From assembly GCF_031921685.1 (NCBI RefSeq), contig NZ_JAPDHU010000002.1:1872764-1936763 (forward strand): DNA of 64,000 nt. The letters are read 5' to 3'. The notes beneath the pieces are model-generated. The model was not told the origin of the DNA, searched no databases, and saw only the letters and a list, made by a program, of their open reading frames with translations. This stretch comes from Terripilifer sp031921685. Its GTDB lineage: Bacteria; Pseudomonadota; Alphaproteobacteria; Rhizobiales; Beijerinckiaceae. A program made the translations under genes and the position numbers. Positions within the stretch are counted from its first letter, which is position 1. Each line of letters starts with the position of its first letter. Shown here in pieces: positions 1-8,801 of this stretch.

Positions 1-203
1 TGACGAAAGTCACATACCCATGGCTTCGGAACTATAATAACCATGTCACGTTGTTTCCGGCCGCTCAGCGCGTCTCGGTTGTCGCTTCGCCTTTACGGCA
101 GCATTTTAGCTGCCGACTAGCGGGCCACTTTCGCAGGCGCAGCAAGCATGCCACCTTGTGATCGGCGCACCTGCCGCATCCGGGTGCCAAATGGGAGTCT
201 CTT

Positions 204-458
204 ATGGGCATTATCTGGACCATCATCATCGGCTTCATCGCCGGCGTGATCGCCAAATTCATCGTCCCCGGCCCGAACGACCCGCAGGGCTTCATCCTGA
301 CCACCATCCTGGGCATTGTCGGCGCCTTCGCCGCCACCTTCATCGGACAAGCCATGGGCTATTATCAGGCAGGGCAAGGCGCCGGCCTCATCGGCGCCAT
401 TGTTGGCGCGATTATTGTTCTCTTCCTGTGGGGCATGATCGCCGGTCGGCGCGCCTGA
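204..458 (+). CDS. GlsB/YeaQ/YmgE family stress-response membrane protein
   Basis: An 84-residue, very hydrophobic protein with three predicted membrane segments (about residues 2-20, 30-50 and 58-80) joined by Gly-rich turns. The start MGIIWTII, the Pro-Gly-Pro-Asn turn after the first helix and the GLIGAIVGA repeat-like last helix are typical of the transglycosylase-associated protein family (YeaQ/YmgE/GlsB). These are inner-membrane proteins linked to envelope or general stress; no enzyme activity is established for them. The start is supported by GGGAG at 193-197, six bases before ATG. It stands alone, 149 bases before the next gene. Confidence 0.9.
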   Translation: MGIIWTIIIGFIAGVIAKFIVPGPNDPQGFILTTILGIVGAFAATFIGQAMGYYQAGQGAGLIGAIVGAIIVLFLWGMIAGRRA

Positions 459-607
459 CCCAGTCACAGAAATGTCGCGCGACAGCGACATGTCTGCATG
501 TCATGCGCCGAAGCTCGATCGATCTTCGCTGCGACAGGCGCAGGAATTATAGTTTCGGCAGAGCAGATCGAGCACGTAAACCGAGCACGTAAACAAGGAG
601 TTTGACG

Positions 608-1111
608 ATGGCGTCCCGTGGCTTTCCCTCCCTCACCGCTTTGCTCGGCCTGCTGGCCGTAGCCGGTTATCAAAACCGCGATAAGATCGCTGAAATCATC
701 AACAGCCTCGGCAAGGGCGGCGCACCCGGTCAGCAGCCGCAAAGCCTCCCGTCCGGACAAACGGCGAGCGTGCCCGGCCAAACCAATGCCGGTCCTTTGT
801 CGGGCCTCGATAAGTTGTTGGCCGGTCTCGGCGGCGCCGGCGCAGGCGGTCTCCTGACGGGTGGCCTCGGTGAACTGCTTGAGCAGTTCAAGAATAATGG
901 TCAGGGCAAAGTGGCCGACTCGTGGGTCGGCTCAGGCCAGAACGAAGAAATTTCGACGCCCAGTCTGCAAAGCGCGCTGGGCCCGGAAATCCTCCAGGCC
1001 ATTGCCCAAGCCACAGGCATGTCGGAACAGGAAATCTTGCAACGCCTGTCCAGCGTTCTGCCGTCCGCGGTCGATCAATACACCCCGGGCGGGCGCTTGC
1101 CGCAGAGCTGA
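608..1111 (+). CDS. YidB-like (DUF937 family) protein
   Basis: About 167 residues. The N-terminal part (MASRGFPSLTALLGLLAVAGYQNRDKIA) and the C-terminal helical domain (GPEILQAIAQATGMSEQEILQRLS) match the YidB/DUF937 family. The middle is a low-complexity Gly/Gln/Pro/Ser linker, about residues 36-60, followed by a Gly-rich stretch and a WVGSGQN turn. Function in the family is unknown; members often sit near envelope genes. I chose ATG 608 because AAGGAG at 595-600 lies seven bases upstream; a TTG two codons earlier is less likely. A clear intrinsic terminator follows at 1136-1164. Confidence 0.88.
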   Translation: MASRGFPSLTALLGLLAVAGYQNRDKIAEIINSLGKGGAPGQQPQSLPSGQTASVPGQTNAGPLSGLDKLLAGLGGAGAGGLLTGGLGELLEQFKNNGQGKVADSWVGSGQNEEISTPSLQSALGPEILQAIAQATGMSEQEILQRLSSVLPSAVDQYTPGGRLPQS

Positions 1112-1135
1112 ACGCTCACATCATCTAAGATCGGA

Positions 1136-1164
1136 GGGCGGCAGCAAGGCCGCCCTTTTCTTTT
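1136..1164 (+). terminator. Rho-independent terminator after the YidB-like gene
   Basis: Perfect 7-bp stem GGGCGGC (1136-1142) / GCCGCCC (1149-1155) with a six-base loop, followed by TTTTCTTTT. It sits 24 bases after the stop codon. The T-tract reaches into the stop codon of the convergent autotransporter gene. Confidence 0.85.
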
Positions 1165-3943
1165 ACCAGCTGACGCGCAGCCCAATCGTACCGCCGTAGC
1201 TGCGGCGATAGGTGCCGCCACCGCCACCTCGATAATCGGCGGTCGCAAAAGCGCTGACCATTTTATTCATCCGTAGAACAAAGCCGCCACCAACCTCGGC
1301 CGAGGTACCACCACGCCGTGTCGGAATGGCATCCACGCCGTCGAACACCAGCATATCCGTGCCGCGGAAATCATGCCGCAAGCCGACACGCAGATAAGGC
1401 ATGAGGAGGGCGGACCCGATGTTCCATTGTCCTTGCAGGCGCATCCCCAACCTACCCATGGCGGCATCGACCGGCTTCTGTGTGATGTAAGACACGGTAT
1501 CGCGTGTTGCATCGAACTGCAGCCGTTGCCACACAAACTGCGCCTGCGGCTCGAGCGTCAGATTGCCAGGTAAAGCGATGGGATAGCCCGTCTCGATGGA
1601 TGCTGTGAGGCCGCGCCCATTCGTATGAGCAGCCATACCGCGATAAGAGGACTGATCGCCGCTATACCATGATCCCATTAAGACGCCGTCGACATACCAA
1701 CCGCCAGGACCGATATGGGTCCAATAGGCACCGACGCTGCTCATTTCGAGTCCAAGACGCCCCACCGGCAGGCCGACGAAGCCAGTCGCAAAACCGCGCA
1801 CGCCGCCCGAAGCCCGTGCGTAACCAGCGAAAGCACCAAACACATCTCGATGGCCGCCATGATCGAAGCCGAGAAGCTGCAATCCGGTCTGAAAGCCACT
1901 GATCCGCCCGTCGAACTGCGGCAGCGTCGCTCCCGACCACCGCAGATTGGTGCGCTCACCGAAAACACGCGCCCATACGGTCGGTAGAGTGAGGCCCGTG
2001 CCCGTGACGGTGCCCGTACCCACCAAAGCCTGTTCGCCATGGCGCTGATGGAAAGTGCTGAGCATGGCGAGACCCATCTCCCGCGCCACTTGCGATACCG
2101 CCGAATAGAGCGCCACCTCAGGACGGTACAATGGAACAGGAGCCGAGCCAGGCGGCGGTGCCGGTGGTAATGGCGGGGTACCCGGAGCAGGTTCAGGCGC
2201 CGGCGTTGGAGGAATCGACGGATCTGGAGATGGCGGTGGTGCCACCAATGTCGAGCGCAAATACCAATTCTGCGCACTGCCAGCTGATACACCACCCCGG
2301 AAGAGGTAATATTCGTACGCACCGGCGGAGACCGATCCGCCATTCAGCGAGAAGGCGCCCGCCGCCGTCGAGCCACCGTTCGTCGCCTGCACCAGCATAA
2401 TGCCGTCGCTGAGCGTTGCAGCGCCACCGCCGTTGAAGTTGGCCACGGATATACCGGTGGAACCAGACGCTGTGCCGCCCGAAATCATCAGCCGGTCCGA
2501 TGCCGCCCCATCGCCGGCAAGAACGGTACGCAGGTTGAGCCTGCCGCCCTGTCCGACATAGTTGCCGTTGATGGTCAGGCTGTTGGCAGTCGGCGAACCG
2601 CCATTGGTCAGATCGATGGTGCCGGCGTTGGTCACCGTAATCGGTGGCGCGCCTGGCGCCGGCCCGATCGACGGATTGAAGCCGTTGCCGGCAAGAAGCT
2701 GCGTTCCGGCAGCGATGGTCATGTTGCCGGTGATATTGCTTTCCAAGGTGAGCGCACCGGAATTGATGAAGACATCACGGAAATCGCCGGTGCCAGCCCA
2801 AGTCCAGGCGCTGCCATTCATCCGCATCGTGCCAAAATTCGTGAAGGGATTGTCGACCCGGCCTGTCCCTTCCAGCTCCACCACATTGTTGCCGGTGCCA
2901 CCATTGGCGGCGCCCACGACGCGCGAGCCGGTCTGCAAGCGGAACGTGATATTGCCATTGCCGCCGTGAATTGATTCCAAACCGCTGATCAGACCGGCAT
3001 TGATGATGGTGGTAGGCCCGTTAAGAGTGCGGATTGCCGGCCCCAGCGCGCTGATGATCTGCGCACCTGAATTATTTTCGATCAGCGCCGAGAAATTAGA
3101 ACCTGCGGTGTTGGAAAACACACCGTCGGCATTGGCACCGCGCGCTTCGATCGTCCCATTGTTGATGAGATGGTTCGCGCTGCCTTGCATGTAAACGGTG
3201 TTATTGACCGAACCGCCACCGTTCGAACCCGTCGTCAACAGCGTGCCATTGTTGGTGATCAAGGCCCGTGCGCCAGCCGAATAAATGGCGCGCGCGCCAC
3301 CACCATTGGTGGTAATCGTACCATTATTGACGAAGACGCTGTCGTTACCACTCTGCACGTACATGCCGTGCGATTGCGTCCCCTGGGTCGTGATCGAATT
3401 ATTATTCGTCAACGCATTACGATCACTACTGTCACCCGGGTTGAGGATCAACACGGCGAGACCACGCGATTGGCCGTTCTGCGTAGTGATCATGCCGCTG
3501 TTGACCAGCACATTGTCATTGCCGATCACCCCAACCGCATTGACATTCGCACTCGATGTCTGAATGAGGCCGCCGGCCGCATTCGTCAGTTGATTGCCGT
3601 TGCCTTCGGCGTAAATGCCGGTGCTGCCATTGCCGCTGATCGTCAACGTCCCGCTGTTCGTCGCGATGCTCGACGTAAACAGACCGATCGCATTGGCACC
3701 GTTCACCGTCAGTTGCGCGCCTGACAGCACATTGACCGTGACGTTGTTACTGCCAGCTGCGGCCTGAACGGGGGTGGTGGACGGATTGGGCGCCGACGTG
3801 TCGCAGGTCACCGTCGTCCCGCTGGTCGGAGCCGTCGAGCTACAGGCAGCTATCGCCTCGCCAGACCATACAAAGGACGCCCCCAGGAGAGGCATAGAAA
3901 CGACACAGAGTCGCCATAGTCTCGAAAAGTGGCGCGCGTCCAA
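1163..3943 (-). CDS. Autotransporter (type Va) with beta-barrel domain
   Basis: About 926 residues. After a basic N-terminus and hydrophobic segment (MPLLGASFVWSGEAIAA, a likely Sec signal) comes a passenger of about 550 residues. It is built from degenerate repeats of the form N-x-G-x-I/L-x-T with many Asn and Gly, as expected for a right-handed beta-helix. A Pro-rich linker (APPPSPDPSIPPTPAPEPAP and onward) leads to a C-terminal autotransporter barrel of about 270 residues ending in an aromatic residue (GLRVSW). The protein should insert in the outer membrane and display the passenger. No protease or lipase motif is visible, so an adhesin-like role is an inference. No ATG start fits well: TTG 3943, with a GGGGGCAAGG stretch before it, is my choice; TTG 3955 and ATG 3895 are alternatives. 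Confidence 0.88.
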   Translation of the reverse strand: MDARHFSRLWRLCVVSMPLLGASFVWSGEAIAACSSTAPTSGTTVTCDTSAPNPSTTPVQAAAGSNNVTVNVLSGAQLTVNGANAIGLFTSSIATNSGTLTISGNGSTGIYAEGNGNQLTNAAGGLIQTSSANVNAVGVIGNDNVLVNSGMITTQNGQSRGLAVLILNPGDSSDRNALTNNNSITTQGTQSHGMYVQSGNDSVFVNNGTITTNGGGARAIYSAGARALITNNGTLLTTGSNGGGSVNNTVYMQGSANHLINNGTIEARGANADGVFSNTAGSNFSALIENNSGAQIISALGPAIRTLNGPTTIINAGLISGLESIHGGNGNITFRLQTGSRVVGAANGGTGNNVVELEGTGRVDNPFTNFGTMRMNGSAWTWAGTGDFRDVFINSGALTLESNITGNMTIAAGTQLLAGNGFNPSIGPAPGAPPITVTNAGTIDLTNGGSPTANSLTINGNYVGQGGRLNLRTVLAGDGAASDRLMISGGTASGSTGISVANFNGGGAATLSDGIMLVQATNGGSTAAGAFSLNGGSVSAGAYEYYLFRGGVSAGSAQNWYLRSTLVAPPPSPDPSIPPTPAPEPAPGTPPLPPAPPPGSAPVPLYRPEVALYSAVSQVAREMGLAMLSTFHQRHGEQALVGTGTVTGTGLTLPTVWARVFGERTNLRWSGATLPQFDGRISGFQTGLQLLGFDHGGHRDVFGAFAGYARASGGVRGFATGFVGLPVGRLGLEMSSVGAYWTHIGPGGWYVDGVLMGSWYSGDQSSYRGMAAHTNGRGLTASIETGYPIALPGNLTLEPQAQFVWQRLQFDATRDTVSYITQKPVDAAMGRLGMRLQGQWNIGSALLMPYLRVGLRHDFRGTDMLVFDGVDAIPTRRGGTSAEVGGGFVLRMNKMVSAFATADYRGGGGGTYRRSYGGTIGLRVSW

Positions 3944-4188
3944 CCTTGCCCCCAAGCTTGATTTTCAGCTTACGATCGATTCGGACGTGAGCGTAACAAT
4001 AGCGCACGGTATCGATAAGTATACCCACACATCCCAAGGCCATGTGATTGCGCATTTGGTTTAACAACGGTAGCAATAGCAGCTAAAGCTCGAGTAATAT
4101 TCGAATCATAAGCTAGAGAATGCGTAAACTCCCGATTTTATTCAAAAATTTATAAATGGAAGGCAAAAGACTACCAGGGGGACTACGC

Positions 4189-4725
4189 ATGCAAACAAAA
4201 ACACGAAACGTTATCCGTTCTGTATCGATCGCCGCGCTGTTGGCTGCGGGTGCAATGTCGCAGTCGTCGTCGACGATCTTCGCGGCTCTGGCCCAATCGC
4301 TCAACGAAACCTTCGACAATTGGCAGGTGGTTTGCTCCTCGCAGACTGGGCCCCGCCGTTGTGTCGCTTCCCAGCAACAAACCGCGCCCAACCGTCAGCG
4401 CCTCCTCGCCCTTGAGCTGATCCCAGCCCCCGGCAACTCTCTGACAGGCACTCTCGCCCTCCCCATTGGTCTGATCGCCGACGCCGGCGTGACCCTACTG
4501 GTCGACGAGCGGCCGGTTGGCCGCTCTCTCCGCCCGCGGAATTGTGGCCCCGCTGGTTGTCTCGTATCGCTGCAGCTGGATTCTGCCACCACGGATAAAT
4601 TGCGGATGGGGACGACGTTGAAGATCCTCGTCACACGCGCCGAGAACGGCGTGCCACAGGTCTATTCCCTCTCGCTGGAGGGTCTCGCCGCCGCAATCAG
4701 CCGGGTTGGCGCTCTCACGCGATAG
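4189..4725 (+). CDS. Invasion-associated locus B (IalB) family periplasmic protein
   Basis: 178 residues. A signal peptide (about residues 1-36, SIAALLAAGAM core) is followed by the family opening ETFDNWQVVC, then C58 (RRCVASQQQ), a strand-rich middle and a second Cys pair C119/C124 (RNCGPAGC). The two Cys pairs, order and length fit IalB-like proteins, which are periplasmic or surface-associated in Alphaproteobacteria. The Bartonella member is implicated in erythrocyte invasion; in free-living species the role is unknown. ATG 4189 is preferred over 4156 because AGGGGG lies just before it and the signal peptide then starts at residue 1. The AT-rich stretch 4060-4160 upstream likely holds its promoter. 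Confidence 0.88.
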   Translation: MQTKTRNVIRSVSIAALLAAGAMSQSSSTIFAALAQSLNETFDNWQVVCSSQTGPRRCVASQQQTAPNRQRLLALELIPAPGNSLTGTLALPIGLIADAGVTLLVDERPVGRSLRPRNCGPAGCLVSLQLDSATTDKLRMGTTLKILVTRAENGVPQVYSLSLEGLAAAISRVGALTR

Positions 4726-4730
4726 CCACT

Positions 4731-4952
4731 TCAACCAATCGACGCCCCACGAGCTGCGGGTCGCCAGCCAACAACCTTCGCATCGATGGGCAAGCCGGTT
4801 CTCTCGTTGATCCAGCGCCCCTCAACAAATACGCAGACGAACGGCAACATATAAGTACCGACGTGGTCTTCACAAAGCAGTTGGCATGGCACCGTGTCTG
4901 GCGGCGTGCCTTCTGTAATGAAGTCGGCTAGCCTTTGCTCGCGTGTTGCCAT
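4731..4952 (-). CDS. Small conserved-looking hypothetical protein
   Basis: 73 residues beginning MATREQRLADFITEGTPP, with two Cys (CQLLCEDHVGTY) and a central WINERTGLPID segment. No signal peptide or membrane segment is visible. It converges on the IalB-like gene with five bases between stops. An AGGAG lies about eleven bases before the ATG and codon use resembles its neighbours. I do not recognise the family. The two Cys and the short strand-rich body could suit a small binding domain, but that is a guess. Confidence 0.6.
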   Translation of the reverse strand: MATREQRLADFITEGTPPDTVPCQLLCEDHVGTYMLPFVCVFVEGRWINERTGLPIDAKVVGWRPAARGASIG

Positions 4953-5000
4953 TCAGCTTTTATCTCCTGGGATCGCAATCAGCGCATTCCCGTGGCATCT

Positions 5001-6281
5001 TCAAGGCGTTTCTTCAGTCTCATCCGTTCCCGCCGTGAATGTGTCGGGAACGGGATCCTCCTCGATTTCATGACTGTCATTCCAGTTTTCCGGACGATAG
5101 TTTGGCATCAGGCGCCGCCTTTCAAGAACCGAGCGATGGATCAAGGCTCCATCGGGAATCACCCGCGGCTCAGCCTGCGGGAAATACAGCCCCGCGAACA
5201 CCGAACGAAGCGGCCATTCCCGCCAGCGCACGTTCTTCGGCCAGTACTCCAGCAATCGCCATGCCAAAGTCATCGAATCGTGCAGAACACCGGTGGCGGA
5301 TGGTGGAACATAAACGTGGTTGCTGCCCTTGCGTGGACGGCCCAACACCAGATGATTGACCATAGCGCGATTGATGATGACGCCCGCCGCCGCGCCCTGC
5401 TCGATCATCCATAGCAACGGAAATTTGGAAAGGCCGCTTTCGATCTCGCGATAACCGCCGCCAACATCCGCATGGACACCGGCGAACCAAACCTGACGGA
5501 TATCTTGGGCAATTTCGGAATTTGCATCGAACGGATTAGGACGAAACATCTGCGGGCTGGTCCAGCTATTGAGACGAAACATACGCCGCCGCTCGTCGAT
5601 CGCAATCGCCTGGCGGAAAGTCTTCACGCGAGGATTGGTGCGCGTATAGCGAAGAGCCTGCAAACCGAGCGACAGACGCTCCCAGCGCGGCACGATAATC
5701 GAGGCTACCGTGTCCCATACGCCGATAAATTCAATCGGCACCGCATAACCTCCTGCGACTCGGCTGAAGTGCCACGCGGCGGCGAGCGCTGGATCAACAG
5801 CAGGAGAAGACACATCACTCTGGGCATCATCGCTCGCATCACCATTCGGCCCAATGATGCTTTCGCGCGAACTGGAATTCTTATAAGCAGAGAAGGCATA
5901 GGTTGCGAGATTGAGTTGGTCGGAGCGCAGCAATCCAATGACGTTGATGAAACCCGCCAAAACCCGAATCGTATAAGCGCCGCGACTGAAACCAAAGAGG
6001 TAGATCTTGTCTCCGCTTTCGTAGTTCGCGCAGAGAAAGCGATAGGCCGCCAGCACGTCATCATCGAGCCCGTAACCTGTCGCGAGACCAAAAACACCGT
6101 GGGTCTGCTGCTTGAAGCGCTGCCAGGCGTTCTGCTGGCCAATCGTCCCGACACCAGGATTATAATAGACGCGTTGCTTCGCGCTCTTGGTCAGAATGCG
6201 AAATAACTTCAACACGTTTGACATCGTCTCACCGATCTCATTGCCGGTGCCGTCGCAACAGATGACGATGTTCTTACCCAT
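5001..6281 (-). CDS. DUF2235 alpha/beta hydrolase (Tle1-like phospholipase family)
   Basis: 426 residues. The protein opens with MGKNIVICCDGTGNE, the hallmark of DUF2235, and carries the nucleophile elbow GFSRGA at 97-102 (Ser99). Candidate triad partners are the Asp in GVWDTVAS and the His in FAGVHADVGGGY. This fold includes the Tle1 phospholipase effectors of type VI secretion, but most Hyphomicrobiales members are free-standing enzymes of unknown substrate. No T6SS, VgrG, PAAR or immunity gene is near, so a housekeeping or lipid-turnover role is as likely. GGAGAG lies five bases before the ATG. Confidence 0.88.
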   Translation of the reverse strand: MGKNIVICCDGTGNEIGETMSNVLKLFRILTKSAKQRVYYNPGVGTIGQQNAWQRFKQQTHGVFGLATGYGLDDDVLAAYRFLCANYESGDKIYLFGFSRGAYTIRVLAGFINVIGLLRSDQLNLATYAFSAYKNSSSRESIIGPNGDASDDAQSDVSSPAVDPALAAAWHFSRVAGGYAVPIEFIGVWDTVASIIVPRWERLSLGLQALRYTRTNPRVKTFRQAIAIDERRRMFRLNSWTSPQMFRPNPFDANSEIAQDIRQVWFAGVHADVGGGYREIESGLSKFPLLWMIEQGAAAGVIINRAMVNHLVLGRPRKGSNHVYVPPSATGVLHDSMTLAWRLLEYWPKNVRWREWPLRSVFAGLYFPQAEPRVIPDGALIHRSVLERRRLMPNYRPENWNDSHEIEEDPVPDTFTAGTDETEETP

Positions 6282-6434
6282 AAGCTCTCCGCCGGTCGTA
6301 ACGTATCGGTCACGACAAACAATGAAACACGGTTTTGCGGCATAACGTCAACGGCAGAACCGCAACCTGTCTTGACGACATCGACGGCAGACCGAAAGAT
6401 TGAACTCGAAATGGTGGGCAAAGGGAGCATTACT

Positions 6435-7355
6435 GTGCATTTCAAGCAGCGGCTGACGATGAAACATCTCCGCCTGATCAGCGTTCTCGCCCAAGAACTC
6501 AGCATCGCTCGGTGCGCGACGATTCTCTATACATCCCAATCGGCGGTTTCTCGTGCTCTCGCGGAGATAGAAACCCTGCTGGGCGCAAAACTGTTCGAAC
6601 GCACCACCAGGCAATTTAGACCGACGCCACTGGGGCAGAATCTAGCCCGGCATGCGGAGCAGGTTCTAAGCCAATTGGACAAGGCGGAAGCGGAGTTCAA
6701 CGCCATCGCCAGCGGCGATCTGGGATCATTGAACGTCGGCATTATCGGCGCGTTTTCACCACGTATTCTTGCGAAAGCCACCAATCAGGCGCAGGCTATC
6801 GCACCTAAGCTCGTGGTTCATTTCCATAGTAACTTTGCCGATGCCCTCATCGTTGACCTCATGCGTGGCCGTTGCGATTTGGTCCTCACCCATCTGGACG
6901 TCAGACAGTTTGGCGAGGATCTTATCGCCGAATCTCTATACGAAGAACACATTTCAGTTCTTTCTGCCGCAAACCATCCGCTGGCACGCCGCAAACGACT
7001 TAGCTGGAAAGAACTTTCCAACTATCCATGGGTCGTAACTCCTGTCCAAACATCAACGCGCCGCACAGTCGAGCGCAATTTGCGTATCAGTGCCGGACAA
7101 CTCAATCCCGTCGTCGTCGAAACAATGGAATTGCATTACGTCATCGAGTTTTTAAAAAGCGGAAAGTATCTCACAGCCATGTCTTCTCGATTGGCAAAGT
7201 GGTTCGAACAATCGACACGAGACATTAAGATACTGCCGGTCAGCGGCGACAATATTTCCTCGACTGTCTGCGTCGCACGGCTTGCTTCTCGAAAACTGTC
7301 GGAGCTCGAGACAGTCTTCATCGACAACCTCAAAGCAGCAGCCAAAAGCACCTGA
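6435..7355 (+). CDS. LysR family transcriptional regulator
   Basis: About 306 residues. The N-terminal winged helix-turn-helix is clear (LRLISVLAQELSIARCATILYTSQSAVSRALAEIE, about residues 12-46), followed by the LysR effector-binding domain (GSLNVGIIGAFSP, RCDLVLTHLD). GTG 6435 is chosen because AAGGGAG lies seven bases before it; ATG 6411 and ATG 6459 are alternatives. It lies just upstream of, and on the same strand as, a Rieske oxygenase and a Bug receptor, with a dyad symmetry in the gap (7403-7436). It probably controls those genes; the inducer is unknown. Confidence 0.9.
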   Translation: MHFKQRLTMKHLRLISVLAQELSIARCATILYTSQSAVSRALAEIETLLGAKLFERTTRQFRPTPLGQNLARHAEQVLSQLDKAEAEFNAIASGDLGSLNVGIIGAFSPRILAKATNQAQAIAPKLVVHFHSNFADALIVDLMRGRCDLVLTHLDVRQFGEDLIAESLYEEHISVLSAANHPLARRKRLSWKELSNYPWVVTPVQTSTRRTVERNLRISAGQLNPVVVETMELHYVIEFLKSGKYLTAMSSRLAKWFEQSTRDIKILPVSGDNISSTVCVARLASRKLSELETVFIDNLKAAAKST

Positions 7356-7402
7356 GCGAACACCTCAACCCTCGATCTAGGGGTTCAGCCGTCAGCATTT
7401 AA

Positions 7403-7436
7403 TTTATGACAATTCTGATAAGAATGACGCCATAAA
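7403..7436. promoter_or_regulatory. Nested dyad, candidate LysR binding site
   Basis: Outer arms TTTATG (7403-7408) and CATAAA (7431-7436) enclose an inner palindrome ATTCT-GATA-AGAAT (7412-7425). It lies about 80-110 bases before the Rieske oxygenase start, a usual place for LysR activator sites. The region is more AT-rich than its surroundings. Binding by the adjacent LysR protein is an inference. Confidence 0.4.
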
Positions 7437-7516
7437 TAGCAAGGCGCTCTCGCTTCTCAAGGTCGCTCCTCTCCCTATACTTCGACCAATTCAAAACGCC
7501 GACACGGGAGCGGATC

Positions 7517-8722
7517 GTGCAAGCTGAGAGCCGACAACTGCGAGACGACAGTGGAACAAGTAAGCCCATCGGCCATAAGTCCAGATTGATGGACTTCGCT
7601 TCAGCCGGCCCAGGCACTCCTGGCGGCGAATTTCTTCGTCGCTTCTGGCAGCCCGTTTATGCGTCGCGCGATCTTCCGATCGGTACGGCCAAACCTATCC
7701 ACATCATGGGCGAGCGTTTCACGCTCTATCGCGGTGAAGCCGGTAGTCCATATATCGTTGGGTATCGTTGCGCTCATCGCTGCACGCAAATGTCGACTGG
7801 CTGGGTGCGCGGCGAAGAGATTCAGTGCTTTTACCATGGCTGGAAATACAACGGCACAGGCGCATGCACCGAACGGCCGGCGGAGAATCCGCCAGGCCCG
7901 CACAAAGATATCAGCATCGGCGGCCATCCGGCCCGAGAATATCACGGTTTGATCTATGGCTATTTCGGCCCCGGTGATCCGCCGGCTTTCCCGCCCTATC
8001 CATTCTCAGACGGAGGTATCATCGAAAATCTTGTGACCGAATTTCCATGTAATTGGTTTCAGACCTATGAGAACTTCGCCGATGAAGTCCATCTCGCATT
8101 CGTCCATAGCGGCGGCGGCTCGCATGACGACCTCAAGCGCACACTCGAATTGCCGAAACTTTCCGCTCAGGAAACCGACTATGGCATGTCGCGTATCACG
8201 TCCATCTCGGGTGGCCCTGAGCGGGCAGCGCATCTCATTTTTCCCAATACCATGCGCATATTTCTCCCGCCCCAGCGTGCACCGAACGGCAAAGAAATTG
8301 GTGGTTGGCGCGACAGCTATCTAACGCTGGTGCCTACCGACGACGAAAATCACATCTTGTTTTCGACGCGCCAAGTGCATGTGCCGGCAAATCAGCTCGA
8401 CGACTATTGGGCCACTCGTGAACGGATCCGACAATTCGTAAAATCGGCCCCCTCGATCCGTGAAGTGGCAGAAGCCGTCCTCGCTGGAAAGAAAACTTTG
8501 ACGGATTACAAAGATCATCCCCGCTTCGTCTTCATCGAAGACGCCATCGCGCAGCTCGGGCAAGGTGCGATAGCCGATCGTAGTCAAGAACGCCTCGGGG
8601 CATCCGACGTCTGCATCGCGATTCTGCGCCGTCTCTTCACACGAGAGTTGACCGCCATCATGGAGAACAAGCCCGTCAAGGCGTGGTCCTATGATGGCAG
8701 GCCGCCGCAGCGCGGCTTCTAA
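7517..8722 (+). CDS. Rieske [2Fe-2S] aromatic ring-hydroxylating oxygenase, alpha subunit type
   Basis: 401 residues. The Rieske ligands are C85-A-H87 and C104-F-Y-H107; the mononuclear iron site is D189-x2-H192-x4-H197 in NFADEVHLAFVH. This is the phthalate-oxygenase-like layout, in which an oxygenase hydroxylates or O-/N-demethylates an aromatic substrate with electrons from a separate reductase. No reductase or ferredoxin lies beside it, so the partner must be elsewhere. GTG 7517 has GGGAG six bases before it. The Bug receptor gene follows after about 80 bases, suggesting co-transcription with uptake of the substrate. The substrate cannot be read from sequence. Confidence 0.9.
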   Translation: MQAESRQLRDDSGTSKPIGHKSRLMDFASAGPGTPGGEFLRRFWQPVYASRDLPIGTAKPIHIMGERFTLYRGEAGSPYIVGYRCAHRCTQMSTGWVRGEEIQCFYHGWKYNGTGACTERPAENPPGPHKDISIGGHPAREYHGLIYGYFGPGDPPAFPPYPFSDGGIIENLVTEFPCNWFQTYENFADEVHLAFVHSGGGSHDDLKRTLELPKLSAQETDYGMSRITSISGGPERAAHLIFPNTMRIFLPPQRAPNGKEIGGWRDSYLTLVPTDDENHILFSTRQVHVPANQLDDYWATRERIRQFVKSAPSIREVAEAVLAGKKTLTDYKDHPRFVFIEDAIAQLGQGAIADRSQERLGASDVCIAILRRLFTRELTAIMENKPVKAWSYDGRPPQRGF

Positions 8723-8801
8723 AAGCAACGTCGCGAGCCGGTTGAGAGGGACCGGCTCGGCACGAACAATAAAACCAACATGCGAGAGAGGGAGTTTGAT
8801 C

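Noticed and set aside
1..203. TATAAT at 33-38 as a promoter for the first gene
   Set aside because: No -35 hexamer at a fitting distance and the distance to the gene is long; too weak to claim.
2131..3724. Several plus-strand frames within the autotransporter
   Set aside because: They follow the repetitive passenger and are antisense artefacts.
1163..3955. Possible tandem DNA repeats or a CRISPR-like array in the autotransporter
   Set aside because: Repeats are irregular, degenerate and in frame with protein repeats; no constant repeat and spacer units.
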